DNA from: Sporomusa acidovorans
GTDB lineage: Bacteria; Bacillota; Negativicutes; Sporomusales; Sporomusaceae
DNA length: 64,000 nucleotides
Direction: 5' to 3' (one strand)
NCBI RefSeq assembly: GCF_002257695.2
Contig: NZ_CP155571.1
A program made the translations under genes and the position numbers. Under the pieces are notes generated by a model. The model searched no databases. It saw only the letters and a program-made list of their open reading frames with translations, and was not told where the DNA came from. How positions within the stretch are numbered: the stretch's first letter is position 1; each line of letters opens with the position of its first letter. This document shows, piece after piece, positions 53,506-61,973 of this stretch.

Positions 53506-54050
53506 AGTTAGTTAATCAAGACGACATGACATCAAAACAAAAAGCGGAGTATGATCGATTCCCGTCAAATTTATTCTGTGGTTTATTGAAAACAAAGAAT
53601 AGTACTCATGGATATGCCGAGCTGGGGGCCGCTTTGTGTGATACATATTTGTCAGCCCAAGATAGGGAGTTTGTTATCTTAAGGGTTGCTTACATGAGCA
53701 AATCAGAATATGAGTTAATGCAACACAGGCATTTAGCCATGCAACAAGGGTGGAGTGCGGCAGATATTGATGCGATTGCTCGGAATAATTATCAATATTT
53801 TGATCAGCGTATGGCAGTGATTTTAAAATTTATTGATGAAAGTGTCAGTCAAGTTAAGGTGTCAAAGGATACCTTTGAAGCGACCAAGAAGTATTTGAGT
53901 GAAGGCGAGCTTGCCGAGCTAACATTGCTAATTGGTCATTATATGATGACCGCAAGATTTTTGGAAACATTGGAGATCGATTTGGATAAGACGCCTACAT
54001 CCTGGGGAAACGTATACTTATTTTTAGAAAGCGCCTCAGTTAGGCAGTAA
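53493..54050 (+). CDS. Carboxymuconolactone decarboxylase-family protein
   Basis: 185 residues. EFVILRVAYMSKSEYELMQHRHLAMQQGW is the CMD/AhpD signature, but the Cys-x-x-Cys of AhpD peroxidoreductases is absent (ELMQH instead), so a decarboxylase or lyase-like role is likelier than thiol chemistry. Translationally coupled to the cyclase, giving a hydrolase-plus-CMD pair that suggests ring-cleavage or lactone catabolism under PaaX-type control. Substrate unknown. Confidence 0.83.
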   Translation: MARIKLVNQDDMTSKQKAEYDRFPSNLFCGLLKTKNSTHGYAELGAALCDTYLSAQDREFVILRVAYMSKSEYELMQHRHLAMQQGWSAADIDAIARNNYQYFDQRMAVILKFIDESVSQVKVSKDTFEATKKYLSEGELAELTLLIGHYMMTARFLETLEIDLDKTPTSWGNVYLFLESASVRQ

Positions 54051-54103
54051 AAAAACAATTTGTCATAGCTTAGTAAAAACTATTCTTCTAGAGGCGGCTA
54101 CTA

Positions 54104-54394
54104 GAAACCGCCTTAATTATTATTGATGTGCAAAAAGCTATTGATAATCCGTCCTGGTCACAATATGGAGTACAAAATAATCTTAATGCTGAAAAAAACA
54201 TGGCTGAAATTTTAAGCTTATGGCGAAAGTCATAACGACATATTTCATGTTAAACATGAATCAACTGAACCTAATTCCACTTATCGCCCCGGCCAAGTGG
54301 GCTGCGATTTTAAGGAATGTGTCATGCCTTTAAAAGGAGAGCACATATATCCTTCGTAGTAATTTTTGGTGTAATTACAAATAATTCTGTAGAC
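54104..54394 (+). pseudogene. Broken partial copy of the isochorismatase-like gene
   Basis: Closely similar at DNA level to 49838-50190. It lacks the first ten codons, contains an in-frame TAA (TCATAACGAC) where the parent reads TCAGGACGAC, has a one-base loss in the ATATTTCATG stretch, and lacks about 75 bases between GAGAGC and TATATCCTTCG. It stops after TTCTGTAGAC. Ser codon at the nucleophile position is shared with the intact gene, so the duplication followed the Cys-to-Ser change. Confidence 0.9.
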
Positions 54395-54492
54395 CCCTTG
54401 CTTCTTCTAGGGAATTTTTATTAAACTTCATTGACAAAGTACATTGAGTATGGTAACTTTTATTTAACAAACATTAATTGATCTAAACAAGG

Positions 54493-54530
54493 GCGTTTAG
54501 AGACGTAATAGTCGCTAAACGCTTTTTTTT
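54493..54530 (+). terminator. Terminator before the RpiR gene
   Basis: GCGTTTAG/CTAAACGC with inner GAC/GTC pairing, followed by eight Ts. Ends transcription from the cyclase-CMD side. Confidence 0.85.
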
Positions 54531-54609
54531 ATGCAAAAATTGATGATTGTATTATTATCTTTTTATCCATGAATGAAATCATTATTCATAGGTATGAAAA
54601 GAGGTATTT

Positions 54610-55488
54610 ATGAAACAAAAATTTAACAGTACCGATCTGAAAAATTTACTGCAAAAGATGATGGATATTGCCAATGATTCGCCCACTTACGAAAAGCTGG
54701 CCCATTATATCGAAAAAAATTATTTGCGGATGATTTTTATGACAGCCGGAGAAGTGGCGCATGAGGCCAATATCAGTCAGGGAAGTGTCTCGCGTTTTTG
54801 CCGGGCTTTAGGCTATTACGGTTTCAATGATTTTTTGCGCAGCCTGCAAAAATTTGTTAGCGAAGAAATAGCGGCGCCACAGAGATTGCAGTACCTATCA
54901 CAGAATAAAAGCAATAATAAAATTCGCAGTATCCTCAACCGAGAACACAAAAATATTGATGAATTGGAGGCGATTTTATCTCAGCCGGCCTATACACAAC
55001 TGGTGGGCAAGCTGGCAACAGCGCCGGAGATTGTGTTATTATCCGCCCGAATGTCGGCCACGCTGCTGCCGTATGCCGCCTATATTCTCAATAAAATCAG
55101 AAATAATGTGGTGCAGCTTCAGCCGGGAAATCCGTTATGGGACACTGTGCACCTGCGGCAGCCTGATACAACGTTGATTTTTACCCTTGCGTTCCCACGG
55201 TATCCTACTATGCTCGTCAGTAAAATGCAGGAATTAAAGCAGGAGGGGTTTACTATTGCCGCCATCACAGACAGTATGGTTTCCCCGGTTTCCTATTTAG
55301 CTGATCTCGTGCTGCTTGTGCCCATCACCATCTCCTCTATTTTTGATATTTACAGTACACCGATGCTGCTGCTGAATTTCCTGCTGCGCGATGTGGCGCA
55401 AAAAATCGAGGGGTTGGAACAGCGGCTGGACAGGCTGGAAACCATGGAAGCCAAAAACCGTAGTTATTATAAGCAATTAATGGAATAG
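54610..55488 (+). CDS. RpiR/MurR-family transcriptional regulator
   Basis: 292 residues. N-terminal HTH_6 (AGEVAHEANISQGSVSRFCRALGYYGF) and a C-terminal SIS sugar-isomerase-type domain (about residues 130-270, LLSARMSATLLPYAAYIL). RpiR regulators usually bind phosphosugars or related metabolites. It precedes a polar amino-acid ABC transporter and a ureohydrolase and probably controls them. ATG after AAAGAGGTATTT. Confidence 0.88.
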   Translation: MKQKFNSTDLKNLLQKMMDIANDSPTYEKLAHYIEKNYLRMIFMTAGEVAHEANISQGSVSRFCRALGYYGFNDFLRSLQKFVSEEIAAPQRLQYLSQNKSNNKIRSILNREHKNIDELEAILSQPAYTQLVGKLATAPEIVLLSARMSATLLPYAAYILNKIRNNVVQLQPGNPLWDTVHLRQPDTTLIFTLAFPRYPTMLVSKMQELKQEGFTIAAITDSMVSPVSYLADLVLLVPITISSIFDIYSTPMLLLNFLLRDVAQKIEGLEQRLDRLETMEAKNRSYYKQLME

Positions 55489-55653
55489 CCCTGAGAATGG
55501 CATTGTAAACAACGGCGTTTAGCAATGGCAGTCACTACAAGGTGGTTGTCTGGCGGCGTTTTTTTATTTTACCGGCACCGCGGCAATAACGAAAATTTTT
55601 CTAGTTTTCGTTTAGATAGAACACAAGAACACATAGCTGAAAGGATGATATTC

Positions 55654-56433
55654 ATGAAAAAATTTTTGGTAACTTTGCTGGCAATTGTTGTTTTCACTTT
55701 TCTGATGTCAGGATGTTCAAGCAGTACGCCTACTGCGAAAAATGACAGTGTCGTGGATAAAATCAAAAAGACAAAGGTGCTTACCGTCGGTACGGATGCT
55801 ACTTTTAAACCTTTCGAATATAAAAATAACGGCAATTATGAAGGCTTTGATATCGAACTGATTCAAGCGGTGGCTAAAGAACTGGGCGCCGATAAGGTGG
55901 AATATGTGGATACTGAGTTTAAAGGACTCATTCCCGGTTTATTGGCGAAAAAATTTGATGTCATTGTTTCCGCGATGTATATTACTGATGAACGGAAACA
56001 AACGATTAATTTTTCCGATTCTTATTTTCCGGGCGGTTTGTCCATTATGGTCAAAAAAGAGGATAACAGCATCAAGGGTGTCGGCGATCTGAAGGGCAAA
56101 AAGGTTTCTGTACAGGTTGGCACCAAGTCGGCGAAATTCTTAGAGGAAAAATACCCGGACATTACGCTGGTTAAAGTGGAAACCAACAATGAGATGTTCC
56201 TGGAACTGGAAACAGGCAAAGTCAATGCCGTTGTGACAGGCTTGCCGGCAGCTAAGACCTATGCCAAGGAAAAAGGTACGGTAAAGGTGTTGCCGGATAC
56301 GCTGACGGAAGAATTCTACGGCTATGGGCTGCGTAAAGATGATGTGGAATTAACACAAGCAATTAACGCCGCAATCAAAAAGCTGAAAGATAACGGCACA
56401 TATGCTGCGATTGAGAAAAAATGGTTTGAGTAA
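55654..56433 (+). CDS. Polar amino-acid ABC transporter substrate-binding lipoprotein
   Basis: 259 residues from the ATG after AAAGGATGATATTC; upstream in-frame starts lack a ribosome site. Lipobox LMSGC. Family 3 signature: KVLTVGTDATFKPFEYK, GNYEGFDIELIQAVAKELGA, and SAMYITDERKQTINFSDSYF. It collects an amino acid or related compound outside the membrane. The neighbouring ureohydrolase suggests arginine, agmatine or another guanidino acid. Confidence 0.92.
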   Translation: MKKFLVTLLAIVVFTFLMSGCSSSTPTAKNDSVVDKIKKTKVLTVGTDATFKPFEYKNNGNYEGFDIELIQAVAKELGADKVEYVDTEFKGLIPGLLAKKFDVIVSAMYITDERKQTINFSDSYFPGGLSIMVKKEDNSIKGVGDLKGKKVSVQVGTKSAKFLEEKYPDITLVKVETNNEMFLELETGKVNAVVTGLPAAKTYAKEKGTVKVLPDTLTEEFYGYGLRKDDVELTQAINAAIKKLKDNGTYAAIEKKWFE

Positions 56434-56481
56434 TTAGGGGAGGGGCAGGTTATCTGCCCCTAATTATACGGAGGAATGATC

Positions 56482-57156
56482 ATGTCATTTGATTTTTCGG
56501 TTGTGTTTTTAGGAAAAAATGTGCATTTTTTGCTGTATGGTCTCATGTCGACTATTTTTTTCTCCGTGGCGGGTTTTATGCTGAGCCTCGTGGTCGGTAC
56601 GATCATTGCTTTTGGGCAGCTTTCCAGTATAAAGCCGTATCGGTACTTTTCCCTGGCCTATTTATCCTGGTTTCGGGCGACCCCGCTGTTGGTACAGTTG
56701 TTTTTGCTGTATTACGGTCTGCCTATCTTGTTCCATATTGATACGGTCGCCTGGATTTCCGGTGTGATTGCCTTGGGAATGTACAGCGGTTCTTATGCTT
56801 CGCAGATTATTCGCGGCGCCATTCAGTCGATTGATAAAGGGCAGATGGAAGCAGGGCGGTCTTTGGGTTTTTCTTATACACAGACCATGATCAAGATCAT
56901 TATTCCGCAAGCCTTTTTTCGCATGCTGGCTCCCTTGACCAATGAATTTATTTCTTTGACGAAAAACTCTTCCTTGCTGTCGACGATTACGGTTGTTGAA
57001 TTGTTCAGACAAGCCAATATCCTGATTGCGGACACGTACCGCACGATCGAATTCTTACTGGCAATCGCGGTCCTGTACTATTTGTTTAACAATCTGATCG
57101 GCTATCTCGGCATGAAGCTGGAGCAACACTTCCGCACAGGAGGAGAACTGCAATGA
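56482..57156 (+). CDS. Amino-acid ABC transporter permease (HisM/GlnP type)
   Basis: 224 residues from the ATG seven bases after GGAGG. Five membrane helices; YLSWFRATPLLVQLFLLYYGLPI and the EAA loop QMEAGRSLGFSYTQTMIKIIIPQAF are the family motifs. Stop overlaps the ATPase start (ATGA). Acts as a homodimer since only one permease gene is present. Confidence 0.92.
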   Translation: MSFDFSVVFLGKNVHFLLYGLMSTIFFSVAGFMLSLVVGTIIAFGQLSSIKPYRYFSLAYLSWFRATPLLVQLFLLYYGLPILFHIDTVAWISGVIALGMYSGSYASQIIRGAIQSIDKGQMEAGRSLGFSYTQTMIKIIIPQAFFRMLAPLTNEFISLTKNSSLLSTITVVELFRQANILIADTYRTIEFLLAIAVLYYLFNNLIGYLGMKLEQHFRTGGELQ

Positions 57157-57914
57157 TCCATATTGCTTGTTTGCATAAATATTTTGGTGACCATCATGTG
57201 TTGCAGGATATTAATCTTACGATCGGACAAGGCAAGGTCGTGGTCATTATTGGTCCGTCCGGCTCGGGGAAAAGCACCCTTTTACGGTGCATCAACTATC
57301 TGGAAACTTATAGTGAAGGTGAGATTACCATTGACGGCAAACCGATGGGGCGGAAAATGATTGGCGGTAAATCCGTGCAAATCCCTGAAAAGGAATTAAA
57401 TAAAACCAGACAGGAAGTTGGCATGGTGTTCCAGTCGTTTAATTTATTTCCTCACAAGACCGTGTTGCAGAATATCACCATGGCCCCGATGTCCTTGAAA
57501 AATATGAATCGCCAGGACGCGGAAGCGCTGGCTGTGAGCCTGCTGCAAAAAGTTGGCCTGGAAGATAAAGCCCGGGTGCTTCCCTATCATTTATCAGGCG
57601 GGCAAAAGCAGCGGGTTGCCATTGCCCGGGCGCTTGCCATGCAGCCTAAGGTGATGCTGTTTGATGAACCAACATCGGCGCTTGACCCGGAGATGGTAGG
57701 GGAAGTATTGCAGGTTATGAAACAATTGGCGAAAGAAGGCATGACCATGGCCATTGTGACCCATGAAATGCGCTTTGCCAAAGATGTAGCCGATGAAGTC
57801 ATTGTTCTGGATAAGGGTGTCATTATTGAACATGACAAACCGGATAAAATTTTTGCCTGTCCCAGCCATCCGCGCACCAAAGAGTTTTTAAGCAAGGTGT
57901 TGGAAAACTCATAG
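57153..57914 (+). CDS. Amino-acid ABC transporter ATP-binding protein
   Basis: 253 residues, complete ATPase: Walker A GPSGSGKSTLLRC, Q-loop GMVFQSFNLFPH, signature HLSGGQKQRVAIARAL, Walker B VMLFDEPTSALDPEMV, switch VTHEMRFAKDV. Typical GlnQ/HisP subfamily energising polar amino-acid import. Confidence 0.94.
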   Translation: MIHIACLHKYFGDHHVLQDINLTIGQGKVVVIIGPSGSGKSTLLRCINYLETYSEGEITIDGKPMGRKMIGGKSVQIPEKELNKTRQEVGMVFQSFNLFPHKTVLQNITMAPMSLKNMNRQDAEALAVSLLQKVGLEDKARVLPYHLSGGQKQRVAIARALAMQPKVMLFDEPTSALDPEMVGEVLQVMKQLAKEGMTMAIVTHEMRFAKDVADEVIVLDKGVIIEHDKPDKIFACPSHPRTKEFLSKVLENS

Positions 57915-57974
57915 GAAAACTAGTGGAGAAGTAATTATTCGTTAACCGAGCGGTATAGCTGCTGCGGGATAAAT

Positions 57975-58006
57975 AAACCCAGTGTTCAACTTGGATACTG
58001 GGCTTG
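57975..58006 (+). terminator. Stem-loop between the transporter and the ureohydrolase gene
   Basis: CCCAGT/ACTGGG with a 13-base loop, then CTTGCTTTATGATTTTTT. Moderate terminator; read-through to the ureohydrolase gene 37 bases on is possible. Confidence 0.55.
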
Positions 58007-58042
58007 CTTTATGATTTTTTATGGCAATTTAAGGAGGTCCTT

Positions 58043-59044
58043 ATGGATAATTTTAGTGTGACGCAGGCCGTAAATTTAGCGCCTACAGGGATTGCTACTT
58101 TTGCGAAAACACCGCTTTGTACGGATATGAATCAATTACATGCCGATATTGCCATTCTTGGCGCTCCCTGCGATATTTCCATCCAGGGGAGATCAGGGGC
58201 ACGACTGGGGCCAAGAGGTATACGGCTGCAATCGACACGCTTTAGCTATAGCCCTGAGGGTTCCTATGATCCTGAGCGGGATGATTTCTATATCAGCACC
58301 GACAAATGGAAGATCGTAGACTGTGGTGACGCCGATTTAGTACCAGGCGATTTGCAGGCCAGCTTTGCTAACATTGAAGCGGCAGTACGCAAAATTATCG
58401 CGCAGGGAGCGATGCCTGTCGTTATGGGCGGGGATCATTCGATTACGATTCCTGTTGCCCGGGGTCTGAGCGCCGCGGGTCCCTTTCACGTTCTGCACTT
58501 TGACTCGCATCTTGATTGGACGGACAACCGCGGTGGACAGCGTTTCAGTAACGGCAGCCCCTGCCGGCAGATGTCTCTCTTGCCTTATGTGGATAAAATG
58601 GCGCATCTGGGGATTCACGGGATTGGCAGCAGTAGAAAATCGGATTTTGCAGAGGCCAAAGCCTATGGTGATCTGATTTTGTCACCCCGGCAAATTCGCA
58701 GGTTGGGTATTGCAGAAACCTTGAACCTTTTGCCTAAGGGAGAGCGTTATTTTGTCACCATCGATATTGATGTCATGGATTATTCCATAGCGGCCGGCAC
58801 CGGGTCGCCGATGCATGGCGGACTTTATTATGACGAAATGAGCGATCTTTTGGAGGGCGTGGCTAAGCTTGGGCACATCGTGGGGTTTGACTTTGTGGAA
58901 GTGGCGCCTCCCTACGACGACGCCAGCGGTACTACTTGTTATTTGGCGGCGCGTTTGATGTCCGACTTTATCGGTTTTATTACCAAGGAGCGTGAACGGT
59001 TAGGGGTGAAAAATCTCGGTGACAGTTCTAATGAATCGTGCTAG
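58043..59044 (+). CDS. Ureohydrolase-family enzyme (agmatinase-like)
   Basis: 333 residues from the ATG after AAGGAGGTCCTT. Arginase-fold Mn ligands: GGDHSIT, HFDSHLDW (the usual HxDAHxD reads F-D-S-H-L-D, with Ser for Ala) and TIDIDVMDYSIAAGTGSP (DxDxxDP with Tyr for Pro), then GFDFVEVAPPYD. It hydrolyses a guanidino compound to urea plus an amine. Agmatine is the default guess, but related guanidino-acid hydrolases share this fold and the substitutions near the metal keep the substrate open. Probably works on what the upstream ABC system imports. Confidence 0.88.
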   Translation: MDNFSVTQAVNLAPTGIATFAKTPLCTDMNQLHADIAILGAPCDISIQGRSGARLGPRGIRLQSTRFSYSPEGSYDPERDDFYISTDKWKIVDCGDADLVPGDLQASFANIEAAVRKIIAQGAMPVVMGGDHSITIPVARGLSAAGPFHVLHFDSHLDWTDNRGGQRFSNGSPCRQMSLLPYVDKMAHLGIHGIGSSRKSDFAEAKAYGDLILSPRQIRRLGIAETLNLLPKGERYFVTIDIDVMDYSIAAGTGSPMHGGLYYDEMSDLLEGVAKLGHIVGFDFVEVAPPYDDASGTTCYLAARLMSDFIGFITKERERLGVKNLGDSSNESC

Positions 59045-59200
59045 TGGTAGAAGATCAGGAAAAGATCCTTTTCTACTATTTTGTTCTTGATATCTAAATT
59101 CAGTAAAATAACCAGGATAAACGAAACCCCGCTATTTGTTTCATAACTTAATAGCGGGGTTTGTCTACATTCTGGGCAGTGCGTTAAATTAATAATATTT

Positions 59201-59233
59201 TAACCTGGTTACAATCTGGTTCTATCTAGGTTA
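59201..59233. promoter_or_regulatory. Possible enhancer site for the sigma-54 activator
   Basis: TAACCT-N21-AGGTTA inverted repeat about 150 bases upstream of the -24/-12 promoter, a usual place for activator binding. Half-site length is short, so this is tentative. Confidence 0.4.
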
Positions 59234-59363
59234 CGTATAATTGTAAAAACTTCCAAGAATGTTTTGGGGCTATCAATTTTTGATATTACTTGGTATTATT
59301 GTGCTTTGAGGATTGCGGTGCTTATGTGGCGGGGAAGTTTTATTTTTTAAAAAATTTCAAATA

Positions 59364-59380
59364 TTGGCATGAAAGTTGCA
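59364..59380 (+). promoter_or_regulatory. Sigma-54 (-24/-12) promoter
   Basis: TTGGCATGAAAGTTGCA fits TGGCAY-N5-TTGCW, with GG and GC 12 bases apart. It faces the hydroxyacid operon at 59580, and a sigma-54 activator gene lies at the operon's far end. The leader after it is about 190 bases and carries the 13-base direct repeat AAGTACGGAGGTG at 59455 and 59527. Confidence 0.85.
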
Positions 59381-59579
59381 ATGTATTATAAAAAGTATCC
59401 TTAAGATTAATGAGACATTCGGCAAGAGGTAGGCAATCTTGCATAAGAGTGTATAAGTACGGAGGTGTAGAAGGAAAAGAACCGTTTCTTGAAAAGAAGT
59501 GACATAATATTAGGCTTATTCAGAAAAAGTACGGAGGTGAAAAAAGGGGCCTGCTTACATGTGGGTTTAACCTCAGTTA

Positions 59580-60563
59580 ATGATTAAAAGAATTCTTGTT
59601 ATAGAGAATATTAGGCCTAAGGGGCTAACAATGCTTACGGAAGAAGCAGAGGTTGTTACTGCACCAGACAGAAGTGAAGCAACTGTAGCGGCAATGATTC
59701 GTGATTTTGATGCCGTTATAACCCGGACGACAAAAATTAATCGGGAAATTATTGAGAGGGGCAAGCGGTTGCGGGTGATTGGCTGTCATAGTGCCGGTTA
59801 TGATAATGTGGATTTGCGTTGTGCTACGGATCACGGGGTTTGTGTGGTTCATACCCCGGGGGCTAATACGCGATCAGTGGCCGAACTGGTAGTTGGTTTG
59901 ATGCTGGCATCTACCCGTTTGTTAATCAAAGCAGATTATGCGCAAAGAGTAGAGCGTGATTATAGCAAACGTCATCAGCTCATGGGACATGATTTAGGCG
60001 GTAAGACAGTTGGTATTATTGGAATGGGCAGAATTGGTAAGAAATTAGCCAGAATTTGCATTGCCGGCTTTGATATGAAAGTGATAGGTTATAGTCCGTC
60101 TGCAATAGAAAAGGACTTAAGAGAAATAGGAGTGACAAAAGTTGATGATGTTTATACCATCTTTAAGGAAAGTGACTTTGTTTCGCTGAATTGCTCATTG
60201 AGTAAAAAGGTTCAGGGTTTAGTCAACCGGGAAACATTGCGGTTGATGAAACCCTCGGCTTTTTTAATTAATTGTGCCCGCGGCCCGATCATCGATGAGG
60301 CAGCCCTGTGTGAAGCGCTTAAAGCTGGTGTTATTGCGGGAGCGGCTCTCGATGTATTTGATACAGAACCTACACCTAAAAACAATCCATTATTGGATGC
60401 TCCAAACTTAATTGCTGCACCCCATATTGGAACGCTGACATATGAGAGCATGGACTCTATGGCAGAAGCTGTAGCGGCAGGTGTGCTTGACGTGCTGCGG
60501 GGAGAAAAATCGCGATTATTAGTTAATCCTGAAGTCTGGGATAAAAGAAGGGGGATATTTTGA
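59580..60563 (+). CDS. D-isomer-specific 2-hydroxyacid dehydrogenase
   Basis: 327 residues. NAD fold TVGIIGMGRIGKKLARI; catalytic Arg in NCARGPIIDEAAL, Glu in DVFDTEPTP and His in APHIGTLT. The family reduces 2-keto acids or oxidises D-2-hydroxyacids such as glycerate, glyoxylate or lactate. The ATG has no ribosome site directly upstream: the nearest GGAGGTG is 40 bases away, and GAGGT there can pair with ACCTC at 59570. First gene of a sigma-54-controlled operon; its end overlaps the glcD start. Confidence 0.88.
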   Translation: MIKRILVIENIRPKGLTMLTEEAEVVTAPDRSEATVAAMIRDFDAVITRTTKINREIIERGKRLRVIGCHSAGYDNVDLRCATDHGVCVVHTPGANTRSVAELVVGLMLASTRLLIKADYAQRVERDYSKRHQLMGHDLGGKTVGIIGMGRIGKKLARICIAGFDMKVIGYSPSAIEKDLREIGVTKVDDVYTIFKESDFVSLNCSLSKKVQGLVNRETLRLMKPSAFLINCARGPIIDEAALCEALKAGVIAGAALDVFDTEPTPKNNPLLDAPNLIAAPHIGTLTYESMDSMAEAVAAGVLDVLRGEKSRLLVNPEVWDKRRGIF

Positions 60564-61951
60564 TGATAAGTAACGAAGTTCGGCGAAAACTTCAGGTTGC
60601 TGTGGGGGCAGAACATGTGCTTGAATCAGAAGTTGATCGATTTTCTTATTCCTACGATTCTTCCTCTATGGCGGTTGTGCCGGCCTTTAAACCGGATGTT
60701 GTTGTGCGCCCGGCGACTACGGAAGAGGTGTCCAAAGTTATGGCTGTGGCTTTTGAACATGTTATTCCGGTTACGGCCCGGGGGACGGCAACAGGTAAAA
60801 CAGGCGGGAGTGTACCGCTTAAAGGCGGCATTGTGCTGTCGCTTGAGCGCTTAAATAAAATTGTTGAACTTGATGAACGAAATATGATGGTAACGGCTGA
60901 GACGGGAGTTCGCACGATAGACCTCTATAATCATTGCGCTGCCAAAGGTTTATTTTTCCCGCCGGATCCGGCCGGTTGGAAAATGTCTACTATCGGCGGC
61001 AATGTGGCCGAAAATGCGGGTGGCATGCGGGCTGTTAAATACGGCGTCACCGGCGATTATGTCATGGGGCTTGAAGTGGTCATGTCAGATGGAACGATAT
61101 TGAATACAGGCGGTAAGGCTATAAAAAATGTAACTGGTTATGATCTTACGAGTTTGTTTACCGGTTCGGAAGGTACGCTTGGTATTATTACTAAAATATT
61201 GTTTAGATTGATCCCGATGCCGAAGCAGCGCGGCTCGCTGCAAATTATGTTTAAGTCCCTGGACGATGGCTGTGCCACCATTCATAAAATGCTGCAAGAG
61301 AATATTGTGCCTGCGGCCGCTGAAATTATGGACAAGGCCAGCCTGGACGCCGTGGCTCTTAAACGGAAAATTACATTTGATGAACAGATAGGGTCATGTG
61401 TTGTCATAGAGGTCGACGGTGAAGACGTAGATGCAGTCAATGCGCAAATTAACCGTATTGACCGTGTGGCTAAAAGTTGCGGTGCACTGAGTTTGCGGGT
61501 GGCAAAAAATGAAGCTGAAACGCAAGATTTATGGTCTATTCGCCGGGAACTGAGTCAGGCTGTGGCGGCGCTTGCACCTGACAGAGTTGGCGAGGATATT
61601 TCGGTACCCAGAGATGCGTTTCCTGAAGTTGTACGGCGGATAAGAAAACTTTCGGAAAAGTACAATTTGCCGCTTGCTGTTTATGGACATGCCGGCGACG
61701 GTAATTTGCATCCGATCATACTCTGCGATTTTAATGATAAAGAGCAAATGAAACGGGTGGAGCAGATGGTTGACGGAGTATTCGAAGCGGCACTTGCTGT
61801 CGGCGGGACACTATCCGGCGAACACGGGATTGGTGTAAGCAAGAAACCGTATATTGTAGATGCCTTGGGCGAAGCCGGTATAAAAGCACATAAAGCCGTT
61901 AAGCAAGCTCTTGATCCGAAGGGTATCTTGAATCCCGATAAGATCTGGTAG
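60560..61951 (+). CDS. glcD: FAD-linked glycolate/D-lactate oxidase subunit GlcD-like
   Basis: 463 residues. PCMH FAD-binding region with RPATTEEVSKVMAVA, ARGTATGKTGGSVPLKGG, VTAETGVRTIDLYNHC and FPPDPAGWKMSTIGGNVAENAGG. The C-terminal cap has PLAVYGHAGDGNLHPII and GEHGIGVSKKPYI. It oxidises a 2-hydroxyacid and passes electrons to the Fe-S protein encoded next. Two-gene GlcD/GlcF arrangement without a GlcE. Confidence 0.93.
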   Translation: MMISNEVRRKLQVAVGAEHVLESEVDRFSYSYDSSSMAVVPAFKPDVVVRPATTEEVSKVMAVAFEHVIPVTARGTATGKTGGSVPLKGGIVLSLERLNKIVELDERNMMVTAETGVRTIDLYNHCAAKGLFFPPDPAGWKMSTIGGNVAENAGGMRAVKYGVTGDYVMGLEVVMSDGTILNTGGKAIKNVTGYDLTSLFTGSEGTLGIITKILFRLIPMPKQRGSLQIMFKSLDDGCATIHKMLQENIVPAAAEIMDKASLDAVALKRKITFDEQIGSCVVIEVDGEDVDAVNAQINRIDRVAKSCGALSLRVAKNEAETQDLWSIRRELSQAVAALAPDRVGEDISVPRDAFPEVVRRIRKLSEKYNLPLAVYGHAGDGNLHPIILCDFNDKEQMKRVEQMVDGVFEAALAVGGTLSGEHGIGVSKKPYIVDALGEAGIKAHKAVKQALDPKGILNPDKIW

Positions 61952-61973
61952 CGTGAAAAGGGAGGGGCTTTAT

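Noticed and set aside
59537..59587. Leader peptide (GTG at 59537) ending across the dehydrogenase start codon
   Set aside because: Its only ribosome site directly abuts the GTG with no spacing, so translation is doubtful.
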